DNA of 64,000 nt from Liriodendron chinense (lineage: Eukaryota > Streptophyta > Magnoliopsida > Magnoliales > Magnoliaceae). Numbering within the stretch: position 1 is the stretch's first letter; every line of letters starts with the position of its first letter. Position numbers and translations under genes: made by a program. The notes below the pieces were generated by a model that was not told where the DNA came from, did no database searches, and was given only the letters and a program-made list of their open reading frames with translations. Shown piece by piece: positions 46,350-57,900 of this stretch. The DNA is taken from assembly GCA_003013855.2 (NCBI GenBank), contig PVNU02001303.1:310001-374000 (forward strand), read 5' to 3'.

Positions 46350-49300
46350 TTTACTACAATTGGTAATAGATAGTTGTGATCCCATATGCAGACCTACATG
46401 AAAGTGCATGTCTCCTGTTTCACATCCAACCTACTCATCATGATCGGGAAAACCTGTGTGACCTTGCCCAAAATAAAGCCAGTCACTCATCAGGTGGCTC
46501 CAAGCATATAAAAGAAATGGACTGTAAAAGGACCCATGGTCCATAGTCAAAGCACAGTTGTGGGCTGGTTGGACCTGCCTATTTTTCGGTCGGGGCATGG
46601 TAGCACCCACCTGAGTTGGTTGGAGGTCATGCACGTTGGTGCGTGCACTTATGTGTTGTCATGATGGGAGGTATATGTGGTATTAGGAAACCTAATCGGA
46701 ATAGTGGAAGCTCAAGGTTTGCGAGTGCAATGCGTTTATTGGGTTTACAAATGAGCAGCCACAGACTAATGAGATACGAGATTTGTGGTGGGTCATGGTT
46801 GTCAGATTGTGCTGGTAGCCATTGGTGGCCCCTGGTGGATGTGTTCTAATGCAAGGGCATTTTCACACCGGGCTTGAGTGGGGTGGCCTGTGTGATGCAG
46901 GGGCACATTCGGGGTGGGCAACTAGTGGGATGCGGGCCCCATCTGTGTGAGGCGGGTGGCTAGTGTGATGCGAACCCATGTGATGTGGGACCCACGAAGG
47001 AGGGTTCATCCGAGGGCTGGGCCTGTGTGAAGTAGGAGCTTAGGCTATGAGATAAAGGAATTGATTCGCCACACTATCAATTTGGGCTTTTAGAGCAAGT
47101 AGTTAGTCGTCCTGCGTCAAAGTGGCATCAGAGTAGGAGGTCTTGTGTTCGAGACTCCTCACTGGGGGTGATTAATGCAGGGGCATTTTCACATCGGGCT
47201 CATGTGGGGTGGCCCGTGTGATGTGAACCCATGTGATATGGGACCCACGAAGGAGGGTTCGGCCGAGGGCATGGCCTGTGTGAAGCAGGAACCTGGGCTA
47301 TGGGATAAATGGATTGATTCGCCATAGTCTACCAGTTTGAGCTTTTAGAGCAAGTGTTTAGTCGTCCTGTGTCATGTTCCCTTCTCACTCACACCTAGGT
47401 GGCACCCAAGACTAAAAACAATATGAAAGTGAGGTGATAGTAGGGAGAAATTGCATACTTAGTACTAGTAGAAATGTAATATGTCATAATTGAGAATCTC
47501 TTAATTATCTTACGAATCTGAGGTTGTGTTTGGTTTGAGCTGAAAGAAAAATAATTAGAAAATTTTGGGATTTTTGTCATTAGTTGAATTTCCAAAATGC
47601 ATGAATTTTACTCATGTTGATATGAAAATGCTCCTTTCCGATAGAGAATACAACCGAGCTCCAATTCTTGATTTTTGGAAGTTTTAAGAGAAGAAATTTC
47701 AAAATCATAAATTATTATTATAACTATTTTGTATTCCTGTAATGATCATGAGCGAAATGTAGCTCGAGCAATTTGTAGATTGGAGAACTGTGCCGAAGTT
47801 TATGCATGTGGGCTTAGGCTCTCTTGTCAGGAAAATATTTAATGGGCATTATAAATACTGTTTGAAGGCTAATTTGTTTTTATCTGATTGAATTCAGTTC
47901 AGAATGACAAATTTGTTAGAGAATCTGCCAAGTTTTCTTCCGAGCCATCTCCGACGTTTGGACAGGCCTTTAATGGTTCTTCACGCCGCACTGAGAAAGG
48001 TATCTCCAACATGGTTGGCTGTTTGAATCATCTTTATGTTAGCTATTTATATGACTAACTTTTTCCAGCAGAAAAAATCTTCAAAATTATTCACAGTATA
48101 TTAGCAAGAAAATTTTAAAAGATATCACTTAAGGGGTCATTTGGATTCAAGCGAAGTTGTGTCGGTTGGGACAAGCTATTTTAGGACAGACAGCTTGCCC
48201 ATAGTTTCCCTTTGTGCACAGGAATTGCACGGAAACCTAGGAAAATAAGGACAATGTGTCCCTAATATATTACCATTAGCAAGGACTTATTGTCTTTGCG
48301 ATAACAACAACCACAACAACAATAGAGGTAGAATAACTTGTTCCTAGTTTGGTGAATGTGAGGAAGACACTGTTCCTTGCATGTGCCAAATGTGTCACGT
48401 GTGACCGTCCAAGTTCAAGCACCCCATGTGCACATGTGCCACCATTAATCTTCAAGTGCCCAACATGTGGCACATGTGTCAATGTGTACATGCGCTATAA
48501 ATATTGCATATGTGACCATCCATGTTAAGCTCTCCACATGCACTTCGGCAGAATAACTAGTCCCAATTGCATGACTTGGATTATTTTTGCCGACACAACT
48601 AGTCCTGACAGCCTTTGCAGACTCAACTTGGCTTGCATCAAAACAGCCCTAAGTCCATCTGGTTTGCTGGCCATCATGAAATCTATATGGTTTGGGTAGC
48701 TTTGCTAAGCCAACATATGTTGTAAAGTTTTGTTGCGCCAACATATGTTGTAAGGTAGCTCATGTACTTGCTGCCACAAATGCCATTGAGGAACTTGGGT
48801 ATGGATCCGAACTGTCCACCAGGCAAGTCTCATTGTATAGATGCACTGGCTTAAAAATCAGGCTAGTACATGTGGTTCAGGAAAAATATATGGCAGAGAA
48901 ACAGCCAACGTTTTCTAAGCTCTCCCTCGGAACCAGCCAGACATTTGGTCCAGATCATCTATACGGTGGGTCTCACCTGATGGATGGCTTGGATCTTGCA
49001 CCCGCATGCCATGCTGGCAGATCTGGTGGTCTGTAGATGGGATAAGCTGACGTATGTTGGCCTGTGGGGCTGAGCAAATGCCTCATTTCAGGAAGGATAT
49101 GGTTTTTTTTTTTTTTTTTTGGTAAGAGGCAAAGATCTGGTGTTATCAGATGCTCTTTTCTTCCCATGTGGCAATCATGTATGAGAGCAAGATCATTCAT
49201 CTGTAGGGCCTTCTGTGGATGGGTCAAACCCTGCTAATCAAACCTGTTGAATGATCCTAGCTGCTTATTGGAAGAAATGGATTTCCCATTGAGAATGTAT

Positions 49301-49676
49301 TTTACTATTTTCTTCTTTTTGTAACCTTTCATTTGTGATCATAAAAGAAATCTTCCAAATGGTGGCTAGGGTAATTGCAGTATCTTTTTTGGGATATGGA
49401 TGAACTAAGTAGGACCCATCAGATGATCCAGATCCCATGCATTTGTATCACAACTTGTTGAAAATCGATAATACTTTGGAGTCTTTCTGATATCTTTTTA
49501 TAGTAATTGCCTTTAGTACTTAAAAATTGGAGTTCCATTTCCTGAGTTGAAATTGCAGGAGATTGTTAGCTGAGTTCCTCACCTTGTTCTATATTACATG
49601 TCTAATGGTATCTGCAGGAAAATCTTCTTCAGTGACAGTTGTGGACATTGAAGCTGAAGTGAAGGACATCGACTAA
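40973..49676 (+). CDS. Plastid-targeted two-helix zinc-ribbon protein (six exons)
   Basis: Exons 40973-41401, 42764-42841, 44094-44128, 46147-46202, 47898-47999 and 49618-49676 join in phase for 252 residues. Residues 1-~65 are rich in Ser, Lys and Arg with few acidic residues, like a chloroplast transit peptide. A Gly run (about 99-104) precedes two probable membrane helices (VLGNLALAIGLTYLSMTG and LLAVLLPIAGLGAFLWFAG). After them come CPNCGNDFQIF and LCPFC, two Cys pairs 17 residues apart that can form a rubredoxin/zinc-ribbon-like site. The tail is Ser-rich and ends in the acidic VDIEAEVKDID. The start was chosen over an upstream in-frame Met-like codon because the transit-like region begins here. 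I do not recognise a named family. Exons encoding the zinc site are only 35 and 56 bp. Introns hold several transposons but no exon is broken. Confidence 0.78.
41865..41966. repeat. Two-copy 51-bp tandem repeat in intron 1
   Basis: Copies begin at 41865 and 41916 with CCAAATG(T/C)GCC and share ATAGATTTGATAGATATTCC. Non-coding. Confidence 0.8.
43092..43438. mobile_element. hAT-like MITE, GTAACGG-word, copy 2
   Basis: Lies in intron 2 of the zinc-ribbon gene. The left end is CATGGTGTGCTGTAACGG; the right end, reverse-complemented, is CAAGGTATTCCATAAC. The perfect 8-bp duplication CTCTCAAT flanks it (43084-43091, 43439-43446). 347 bp of GTAACGG/CCGTTAC and ATAACGG words. Orientation is opposite to the copy at 49720. 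Confidence 0.88.
44459..45218. mobile_element. hAT-like element, TATCGG/GATACG-word
   Basis: In intron 3 of the zinc-ribbon gene. Ends CAGTGTTTTAAGTATCGG and, from the other side, CAGTGTTTAAAATATTGG; flanks ATCAAGTG and ATCAGGTG match at 7 of 8. Subterminal words are GGCCGATA, GATATCCCAC, GCGATACG. A CCCAATGTTTCCC zone and 'gaagtttcattgaaaaattcgacc' are shared with the elements at 29602 and 34605. 760 bp, no transposase. Confidence 0.82.
45219..46146. repeat. Dispersed repeat within intron 3
   Basis: 'gtggcccacctgactagtggcc' and 'gtgtaggtgtgaccctctatgtagatgacctggcc'-like pieces occur twice, near 45220-45400 and 45650-45860, in opposite orientation. They look like a foldback copy of the dispersed repeat. 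No gene. Confidence 0.4.
46289..46350. repeat. (TC)n(AC)n compound microsatellite
   Basis: About 18 TC units followed by about 12 CA units in intron 4 of the zinc-ribbon gene. Confidence 0.95.
46847..47374 (+). mobile_element. TRIM/SMART-like miniature LTR retrotransposon, element 2
   Basis: Same family as the element at 28513. Direct repeats 46847-47119 and 47173-47374 start TAATGCA(A/G)GGGCATTTTCACA and end CCTG(C/T)GTCA; the second is shorter through an internal deletion. The 53-bp interior opens with TGGCATCAGAGT, a one-step variant of the initiator-Met primer-binding site, and ends GGGGGTGAT. A perfect 5-bp duplication TGTTC flanks the whole unit (46842-46846, 47375-47379), the hallmark of LTR-element integration. 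In intron 4 of the zinc-ribbon gene, same orientation as the gene. Confidence 0.82.
48375..48545. repeat. Degenerate CACATGTG repeats
   Basis: Units such as CACATGTGCCACCATTAATC and CCAACATGTGGCACATGTG, the same vocabulary as at 34.1-34.6 kb. Intron 5 of the zinc-ribbon gene, non-coding. Confidence 0.6.
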
Positions 49677-49719
49677 TCTCGTCTATCATGTCCAAAATAC
49701 CTAGTAAGTGGAGACGGAG

Positions 49720-49997
49720 CAAGGTATTTCGTAACGGTAATGGTGGACGTAACGGCTACCACCTTTACCTTTACGATGTGAGTTGTAATGGCCGTTATGG
49801 TCTTCTTCTTCTTCTTCTTTTTTTTTTTATCAGCGCCCCACAATGGACTGTTATGGCCTTTACGAGGGTCGTAACAGGCCATTACAGGGGCTGTACTGCC
49901 ATTATGGGTCATTTTTTACGTAAAGGCCGTTACAACCTTGTAAAGTGTAATGGTTGCGACTGTTACCTTTATGTAACGGCCGTTACAGCACACCATG
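49720..49997. mobile_element. hAT-like MITE, GTAACGG-word, copy 3
   Basis: Begins CAAGGTATTTCGTAACGG, ends CCGTTACAGCACACCATG, the two terminus types seen in copy 2 but in inverse order. Flanks AGACGGAG and AAAGGGAG match at 6 of 8. 278 bp. It begins 43 bp after the stop codon of the zinc-ribbon gene, so it probably lies within its 3' UTR or terminator region. Confidence 0.75.
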
Positions 49998-51392
49998 AAA
50001 GGGAGCCTTAAAGTATTGTTTTCACCAGCAACCCATGTTCCATGAAACAATATGAGAGTTCCCTCCATATTATTAAAGAGATATTATGCATGCATGGGCT
50101 GAGAGATTTTGCAGTACATTCAGGCTTTCGGTTCGTAAAAGAGGAAAAAGTTTGTACAAGTGGAGTCATTGTCCACTGATCCTAAATGTTGATTTGATGA
50201 GATTCATCATGGACAGCCAATGCCAAAATCCCACACATTGAATGATCATTGGTATAGAACATGTGGTGTTTTATTGGTAAAATGGGAACTGCTTCTGTAT
50301 TTTGTTTCCTAACCATTTCTTTGTTGGCCACCTATTGAGAGTTTTTTTTTTTTTTTTTTTGTTCTTTTCTTTTTCCACTGGGAGATTTCTTATGCATGGG
50401 CCACACAACATTTTGGATCACCGAACAATGGACCCTATGTATACCAACTGAAAACCATAACTTTGCTGCACGACCTCTCTGCCTGGTCATTGAATAATAC
50501 CTTATTATTAAAAGGTACATGTTGACACAGCTAGTAGGCAAAAATCTTAATGAAGTTTTATATTTTTATTCATCCAGATTCTAGCTGCGGTTGTTTTATG
50601 ATTTGGTGAACTTATATATGCTATTTCGTTCAAGAGGTCTGCTCATCCTACATGCACACTTAACAGCACAGGTGGGGAATGTGTGCAAGATCCAATCCAT
50701 TGATCAGGTGGAACCCACTTTAGCCTGTCCAAAATCAGGATGTTCCACTCATTAGGTGAGCCACAGACTGGATGGTTAGAAAAGACCAACAGTTAAATTC
50801 AATATACACAAGCAGCCCACCTGATGGGTGGACTAGCCTGATTTATTGGCTAGGTCATCTACATGGTAGGGCCTGCTTGATGAACTACTTAATCTCAATC
50901 GGGTGGGACATATGTCCATGTGTATGTGTCAATGTAGAATTAGCAAAACTCATTAGCTTTCACCATTATCATAAAACTATATGAATATGGAGTGAATTGG
51001 GTTGATGGGCCATCATGTCCAACTCTAATGCACATCTCTGAACCTATGTCACACCATTTTCTAGTGCAGGTATGTGCATTACAAAGAAAAATATTTAATG
51101 GAGATAGCACAGTTTCATAGGAGGTGAACAACACTCCTTCATTTCTATGTAAATGCCCAAGAATTGGGTTTACTTCTAGCATGCTGCTGTAGAGAATAGA
51201 GGGAGGAAAGACGTGCATTTTTACTTGTGAAAAGCTACACAACATGGGTTTTCTATCTGGCATGCTACTGCCTACTGTATATTATCCATCTATTTGTTCT
51301 GCTTTTTTTTTTTTTTTTTTGGCTGTTTATTGATTGAACTTCCACAAACATGTATGATGAAAATTAAATTGTAATTAGTTAATGCAAAGTAG
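49998..51392. other. Intergenic DNA downstream of the zinc-ribbon gene
   Basis: 3' flank, poly-T runs (50341, 51303) and fragments of the dispersed repeat (50690-50900: 'gatcaggtggaacccac', 'agcccacctgatgggtgg'). No gene recognised. Confidence 0.4.
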
Positions 51393-51507
51393 TTTTTTTT
51401 TTTTTTAAACACACCCACACCAGCCCGCTCACACCCATACACATGGGCACTCGATCCCAGGATCTTAGTGTTGAAACAGAGTCTGTCTACCACTGAGCGA
51501 TGGACCC
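51393..51507 (-). mobile_element. tRNA-derived SINE with target duplication
   Basis: Minus strand: head GGTCCATCGCTCAGTGGTAG (box A-like), then GATCCTGGGATCGAGTGCCC (box B-like), a GT-rich body and a poly-A tail (the T-run at 51393). A 12-bp duplication AATGCAAAG(T/G)AG lies on both sides (51381-51392, 51508-51519). These are the hallmarks of a LINE-mobilised SINE about 115 bp long. Confidence 0.75.
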
Positions 51508-51519
51508 AATGCAAAGGAG

Positions 51520-52239
51520 TTATATCAAATCAGCTTTTGAAATACTGCGAGCAACAGACGGTTTTGGATTATGTTTTCTTTTAACCATGTCTTGATTGTT
51601 GAATGCAAAATCATACGTTCTGTTTTCTTGTAACCTTCCAATTTTAATTATGCCATATTTCTATGTTGAAAACAAAACAATGGATTGCTTTTTCTTCTAA
51701 CGGTCCAATTTTCTCGAATGGTATGTGCCACTGGCTGATTTTGAGCCTAGCATGTCGACAGTGGGCCCCTGCCTGATGAATGACTCAGATATCACGCATG
51801 TGTGCAAGTCCAGCAAGTGTAGAGAATTAGCTCTCCAATCAAATCACCTTATCATCTCTCATAGAAGTATGGAAAAGTGTCAAAAAATGCTGCCTCCCAG
51901 TCTATGACGGGTGAAGGCAGCATGAAAGAATGCCCTGTCGACGCACACAAGACAAGGGTTTCTTTGAACAGAGTAAATTCATAAAATGGATTTATTTTCC
52001 CGGAGATTTTCAATGATCGATGGTGCGGTATGCATGGCCCAACAAAACATGCACGTGGGGCCTATGATGGTGATTTAAGCCATTCAGTTAGGAGGCCACA
52101 TCATGCACAGGTGATGCCTCAAAAAATCTCTCCCATGGGATTTCTACTTGTTCAACTGATTAGTATGATTCGTAAAGAACGCACTTGTACTTTAATAGCC
52201 AAAAAGTAGAATAATATAATTGGTTTCCAATATCCCTCA
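51520..52239. other. Intergenic spacer
   Basis: No gene or clear element. Fragments of common dispersed repeat only near 52030-52140. Confidence 0.35.
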
Positions 52240-53015
52240 ATTTTGTTAATATCCACTATACATCATGTGGGGCTAACCTTTGATGTGGTATGTTGGGCCC
52301 ACTTTTTCTTCATTGTGAACCATCCATAGTGTGGGGCTTACCTTCAATCTAGACCATCCACCTTGTTGGGCTTACCTTCAATGTGGGTTGTCCATCATGT
52401 GGGGTTCACCTTGGATGTGGGCCGTCCATCATGCCGGACATTGAATGTGGGTCATCCATCCTGTGGGGCCCACCTTTAATGTGGATTGTCCTTAATTCGG
52501 GGATCAACTTTGAAGCGGGTCATCCATCATGTGGGGCCCGCCTTGATATGGGTTATCCATCATGTGGGATTCACCATCAATGTTATTGTCCATAATGTAG
52601 GCCACCTTCAATATCCACCGCTCGTCATGTGGAGCTCACCTTTGATCCGGACCGTTCATCTTGTCAGCCCCATCTTTAATGTGGTCCGTTCATCATGCAG
52701 GCTTGTCTTTGATGTGGCCATCCATTATGTGTGGCCCACCTTTTATGTGGTCCGTTCATCATGCATGGCTTGTCTTTGATGTGGACTATCTATTATGTGT
52801 GGCCCACATTTGATGTGGACAGCTCGGTGGGCCGGACCACTTCAATGTGGGTCATCCATCATGTGAACCCACCATCAATGTTAATTGTCTATCACATGGG
52901 GCATCTTCAATGTCTTTTGTCCACCATGTGGAGTCCACCTTTGATGTGAACTATTCATGGTGTGGGCTGTCCATCACACGCTGGACCACCTTTGATACTG
53001 ATGGTTCATTATGTA
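52240..53015. repeat. Degenerate minisatellite, second GTGGGGCCCACC array
   Basis: About 20 variable units of 35-40 bp with 'tgtggggcccaccttt(ga/aa)tgtgg' words. It closes with GAGAGAGAGAGAATAAAAAA like the array at 3820-4340 and is followed by a similar 'gtggtatccaa' sequence. The two arrays look like copies of one larger mobile unit with a minisatellite core. Confidence 0.78.
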
Positions 53016-53437
53016 GAGAGAGAGAGAATAAAAAATTGCATCGGCTGTAAACAATTTTTAAGTTTTACCTGTACTTTTGAAAAGTGCTTTACATGATTTA
53101 AAAAAGTAATTTTTTGATGCCGTAACTTAAAAAAAAAAGAAAAAAAAAAGAAAGGGTTTTTACGGGTGGTATCCAAACAGGCCGTCCTAAACTGTCCCGT
53201 GAGAGCCAACATGTCACGTGTCGATGACATCCAAGCTATATTCAGAAGGGAGGGTGGCCCACCGTTAATCTATAATGCATCGTCAAGAATTCATATGCAT
53301 CCATTTGTCATGTGTAACGCATGAAAGCCAACTTCCATCGTCAAGAATTGCTTTGTTATCAGTAGATCGTGGCAGTTAGGAATGTTTGCTACCATTAGTT
53401 TTTGTCCATGACATGTATGCAGTGTGAGCTACCTGAT

Positions 53438-53860
53438 GTGAGACCCCGGCCGTTGCCGTGGGGTTACTGTGGGATGTATTTATTATGTATCCACGCGTCC
53501 ATCCTTGTGGACCATACCTTAAGAAAAAGTGGTGATTGACCATTAATGGGCTACAAAAGTTTTTGATCAAAATGATATTTGTTGTTTCTCTTCATCCAGG
53601 ATTATGTGACCTTATCAATGGATTGGATGGTAAATAAACATTACAGAAACATTAAAGTGTTCCCTAAGAAGTTTTTAACGGTAGGATGGTCAATCACGAC
53701 TGTTTCTTATGGTATGGTCAACCTGATAATTGGATCTACTTCATTTTTGGGATAATGCCCTAAAACGATCTGGAAAAAACGGATACATAATAAATATATC
53801 AATGTGGGTCCCATGGTAACCCCGCGGGCCGTACCGTCTTGCGTGAGGCCGGGGTCTCAC
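53438..53860. mobile_element. Foldback element with GTGAGACCCCGGCC termini
   Basis: Left arm GTGAGACCCCGGCCGTTGCC...GGGGTTACTGTGGGAT and right arm read in reverse GTGAGACCCCGGCCTCACGC...GGGGTTACCATGGGA run parallel for about 70 bp and then through the common dispersed body, so most of the 423 bp can pair with itself. CTGAT flanks both sides (53433-53437, 53861-53865) as a possible 5-bp duplication. No coding. Confidence 0.7.
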
Positions 53861-54980
53861 CTGATCGATTCTGATTCATTTCTGCCTTGAGTCAGATCAT
53901 TGGCTATCCATTCATTTCAACATTCCTGATGAGTAGATCAGCCCCATCTACTGTTGTATGGATTGGACTCTGCACGATTGACACATTAAGGGTGACCCAG
54001 CTGGACCAAGCAAATAGGCTGGGTTGGGCTATTCATCAGTGGCCCAGGACTGTTGTCCAGGTCTAGAATACAAGCCTGGTCCCGGCCTTTGAGTCCTCAC
54101 GTACCAGTTGATTGAAGGTGTCTCAGAAGATCAAAGCCTTCAGATTCCCAGTTTGTAAAATCAGGGTCTGTATATTTGGGTTTCAGTTTTCACAAGGTGA
54201 GCCCACGATTCAGTGATCCAACTGGCAAATGATGGGCCCCACTGAGGATGCCGATGCAAAATAATGAATATAAAATAAAATAAATTGGAAGACCCTAGTT
54301 TTTTTTTTTTTTTTTGGGGGGGCTGAATATGGCTCTGTTTATTTGTTGGGCCACCTTTTCAAGGGCCAGGATTATTCCATCTGTGAGATTTTTGGTACCT
54401 GGGACATCACCCTATCTGCATCACCTTTCCAGAACAAACACAAGGTTCAGTCCACTCTTCTTCCACATCTGTGCAGAAATCAGAGTAATCTAATGGTCAT
54501 AAACATCAGTGACTGGGACCTACCTTCTAGAAATGAGTCCTAATGCAACTAGCCGCAGGGCAAGGCTCCCATACACTTAGCCACCAGATGGTTTCACAAC
54601 AGTCTACAGGTCTAGCTATCATGAAAGTATCCAAATGTTACCTAGAGTTTTATAGAGAGAGCATGCCATTTTTCTCTAAATGCATATTTCAGCTATTACA
54701 AGCTCTGATAAAGCACAAATGTCCACCGCTTCCGCTTAATAAAACAGCTGCAGCATCCCGTTTAGTACACCGAAAAAGCCTAACTGGAAACACCACATAA
54801 TCGTCTATGTAGACACTAATAATAAAGATACACATCGAAATCTGGAATGCAAGTTCAGTAGAGACGAGTTTCAAACGATAATAGCACAAGCATTACAAAT
54901 ACGAGGGGAAAAAATAGATGTTGGGATTCATCACTGTAGGTGATGATTGCTGCAGCTTCAGCTTCGAATTCTTATATGGA
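53861..54980. other. Intergenic DNA and 3' flank of the TMEM184 gene
   Basis: No coding exon recognised. The part next to 54981 should hold the 3' UTR of the minus-strand TMEM184 gene; AT-rich words near 54780-54850 may include its poly(A) signal. Confidence 0.4.
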
Positions 54981-57900
54981 TTACTCAGATTTTCCCATTT
55001 TCATCTTTGCTGCAATATCTCCACTGTAAGGTGAGACGTGATATGCATACTGTTGGATTACGGAGAAAAAGACCATCTCCACACAGACTAAGACATTCTG
55101 CAAGGCTTCTTGGACGTGCTCCACGTCTAACCAGAAGTGATGAGATTTGATGACCCCGGCGGAGGCTAAGATATCAAGTACAATCCCCTGCCATCAGTGA
55201 GAAAAGGCAATTTAGAGACCCATATCATTCTATGGAATAGAGGATATTTTTTTTTTGTAAAAGATTGGGTCCAAGATGTCAGCCACATGTGCATGTGGAT
55301 GCTGAAAAGCCAAGAGAATTTATGATCTTTTGCGAAGAATATTTGGTTTGATGCTACGTTTTGATGTGTTTCTATCATAGTTTAACTCTACTGGCTGTCA
55401 ATCTGCGTCGAATTGACTCGAATGAGTCTTTACTTAACTTGATATTTAATAATTTAATTAAATTTTATTTATAAATATTTTAAACAGTTATATATTGGTA
55501 AAACATAAAAAGAAATGGAACATAAACAAATAAATGATGCTTTGCTTGTTGGCTAGAGCGTTGCTCCTGCTTGAGGTCGTGGGTTCGAAACCCAGTTCTT
55601 GTTGTGATGGTGGAAACTCCACTGTCCTGAGGCATATAAGTGACGTCTCCATATTGGAGGACGTATGATGCTCTCCTTCTAGGATATGTCCATACAGTGC
55701 AGGTGAAGCCTAGTTCCTCTGGTCTTTGTCATATGTTCTCTATGTGATGGTCTATATAAAGAGGGTCATAGTTAGAGAGAGGTATTTCATTGGATCATCT
55801 TCTAGGTATTTCTTGGTGTGGGATTTCTTGTACGGGTGAGAGAGAAGTAAGCATTATATTTCTATTTCCCTTATTTTAGTGAAGAAGAAAGTTATGTGTT
55901 GTTATCCCATGATGTAGGCATGTTGCCGAACCATGTAAATTCCTATACCTCTTCTCTCTTGTTTTTTGTTTGGTCCTTTTGGCATTTTATTCAACCCCTT
56001 TTTGTTGTGGTTTTAGCTTCGCCTACATTGATTACGTGTGGGTGTTTTTCTGCAACAATTGGTATCCGAGCAAAAGGTTGAAAAACCTTTTAGCACAAGA
56101 TCGGTGTTGGTTTTTTTTTTTTTTTTAAAGATAACTCATTTTATTAAGCAGCAAGAACAAAGCAACAAAAGGAAACATAGACAAAAACAAAAACTGAGCC
56201 GTTGAGCTAGCTACCCGGCTAAACCTCAAGGAAGAGAACATTATAGCCCTTAAGAAACTCTACAACGGAGGCCCACTTAATAGTTAGAAGCCTTGCCCTT
56301 TGGTGTTTGTGTTGCAATTGTGTTTCGGATGGTTGGATCAACTTCTACCACATTTGAGGTGCCAGAGTTTGACGGGTCCAATTATGAGTTGTAGAAATTG
56401 AAGATGAATGCGATGTTGGTGAAAGAAGGATGTGCAATTGCGATTCAAGGAAAAGAAAAGAAGCCTGTGGAGATGAAAGACAAGGTGTTTGAGGAGAAAA
56501 ATCAATTAGCCATGGCAGACCTCCTCGCACTGGATGATTTGGTTTTGTTCAACGTGCCTGATCAAACCACTGCAAAAGGTTTGTGGGATCAATTCTGAAA
56601 CCTATATGAAGGGAAAGCGATGTCAAATAAGATCTTTCTCTAATAAAAATTGTACAATTTTGGACCTCTTTGCAAGAACACTTGAATGGTCCTCTTTGCA
56701 AGAACACATGAATGGTTTAATACCCACATTGGCAGCGATCAATGTGAAGATTGACGATGAAGAAAAAAGTAACACTTTTTCTTTGTTCGATGTCAAATTC
56801 ATGGGATGTTTTTATTATAAATCTCGGCAAAAGTTCCGGATTTCAATATGGAGCCAACCATGTCCACATTGCTTATCAAAGAGTCTCGCAGAAAAACACA
56901 TGGGGAATCTTATAGTAATGCTATGGTGGTTAGAGGAGGATCTACTGAGAAATACACTCGTGGGAGATATCAAATGAGATCCAAGTCAAAATGGCACAAA
57001 ACAGGTAGGTGTTGGAATTGCGGAAAGAATGGCCACTTGCGCAAAAATTGCAGACTTAGAAAAGAAAACCCAAAAAATTACAAACCTGATTCATATAATA
57101 AGCATCGGATTGAAAGGATTCCCAAGGAAATCTAGTGAGAATCATCCAAGGACGGAATGTTGTTGGCAGTGATTCCATGAGAGAATCTGATCCATTAATG
57201 GATCTTAAATTCAGATGCTTCATTCCATATGACTCTACATAGATATTGTTTCTATACATCAATCATGTGATGACGACACAGTGTACATCGGCGATAATAG
57301 CATGTGTAAACTTATGGGGATTGGAGATGTCAGAATAACTATGTTTGATGGTATTGCACGTACAATTTCTGGTGTGCGGCAGCCGGCACATAATGGATAT
57401 GCGAAAGAGTCTTCTATCGTTGGAAAAGTTCGATGAAGAGAGCTATTAAGTTTTTTGGTTAAAAAAGTCGATTGAAGATTGTAAAATGAGCAATGGTGGC
57501 GGCGAATGGAGAGTTAAAGGGTAGATTATATTGTTTGATCAAAGATAGTGTGGTTAGCGATACTATTGTTGCCAATGTCGTGATATACTCTGCTACATTC
57601 TGGCACAAGCGGTTAGGCCATATGAGAAAGCAAGGACTAAAGGTACTCCTTGATCAAAATTTACTTCTTGTTTTAAAGTCTATTAATTTCCCAGAAAGTT
57701 GGGCCAACATGTAATGTGTGTTGAGCGGTTTGTACAGTTTATAGTGTATATTCTGGCTTTGGCTTTCTTTTAATAAATTCTTTCATCGTTTAAAAAAAAA
57801 AGAGAGAGAAAAAAATCACCTAAGGAATAGAATTAAACAAATAAAAATAAAAATCTCCAAAAGATAGAGATGTTTAAGTTTTTTGGAATTCTTTCCAACT

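Noticed and set aside
55541..55600. A functional tRNA gene
   Set aside because: Box A and box B words are present but no acceptor stem or full cloverleaf is visible; kept only as a tRNA-like segment.
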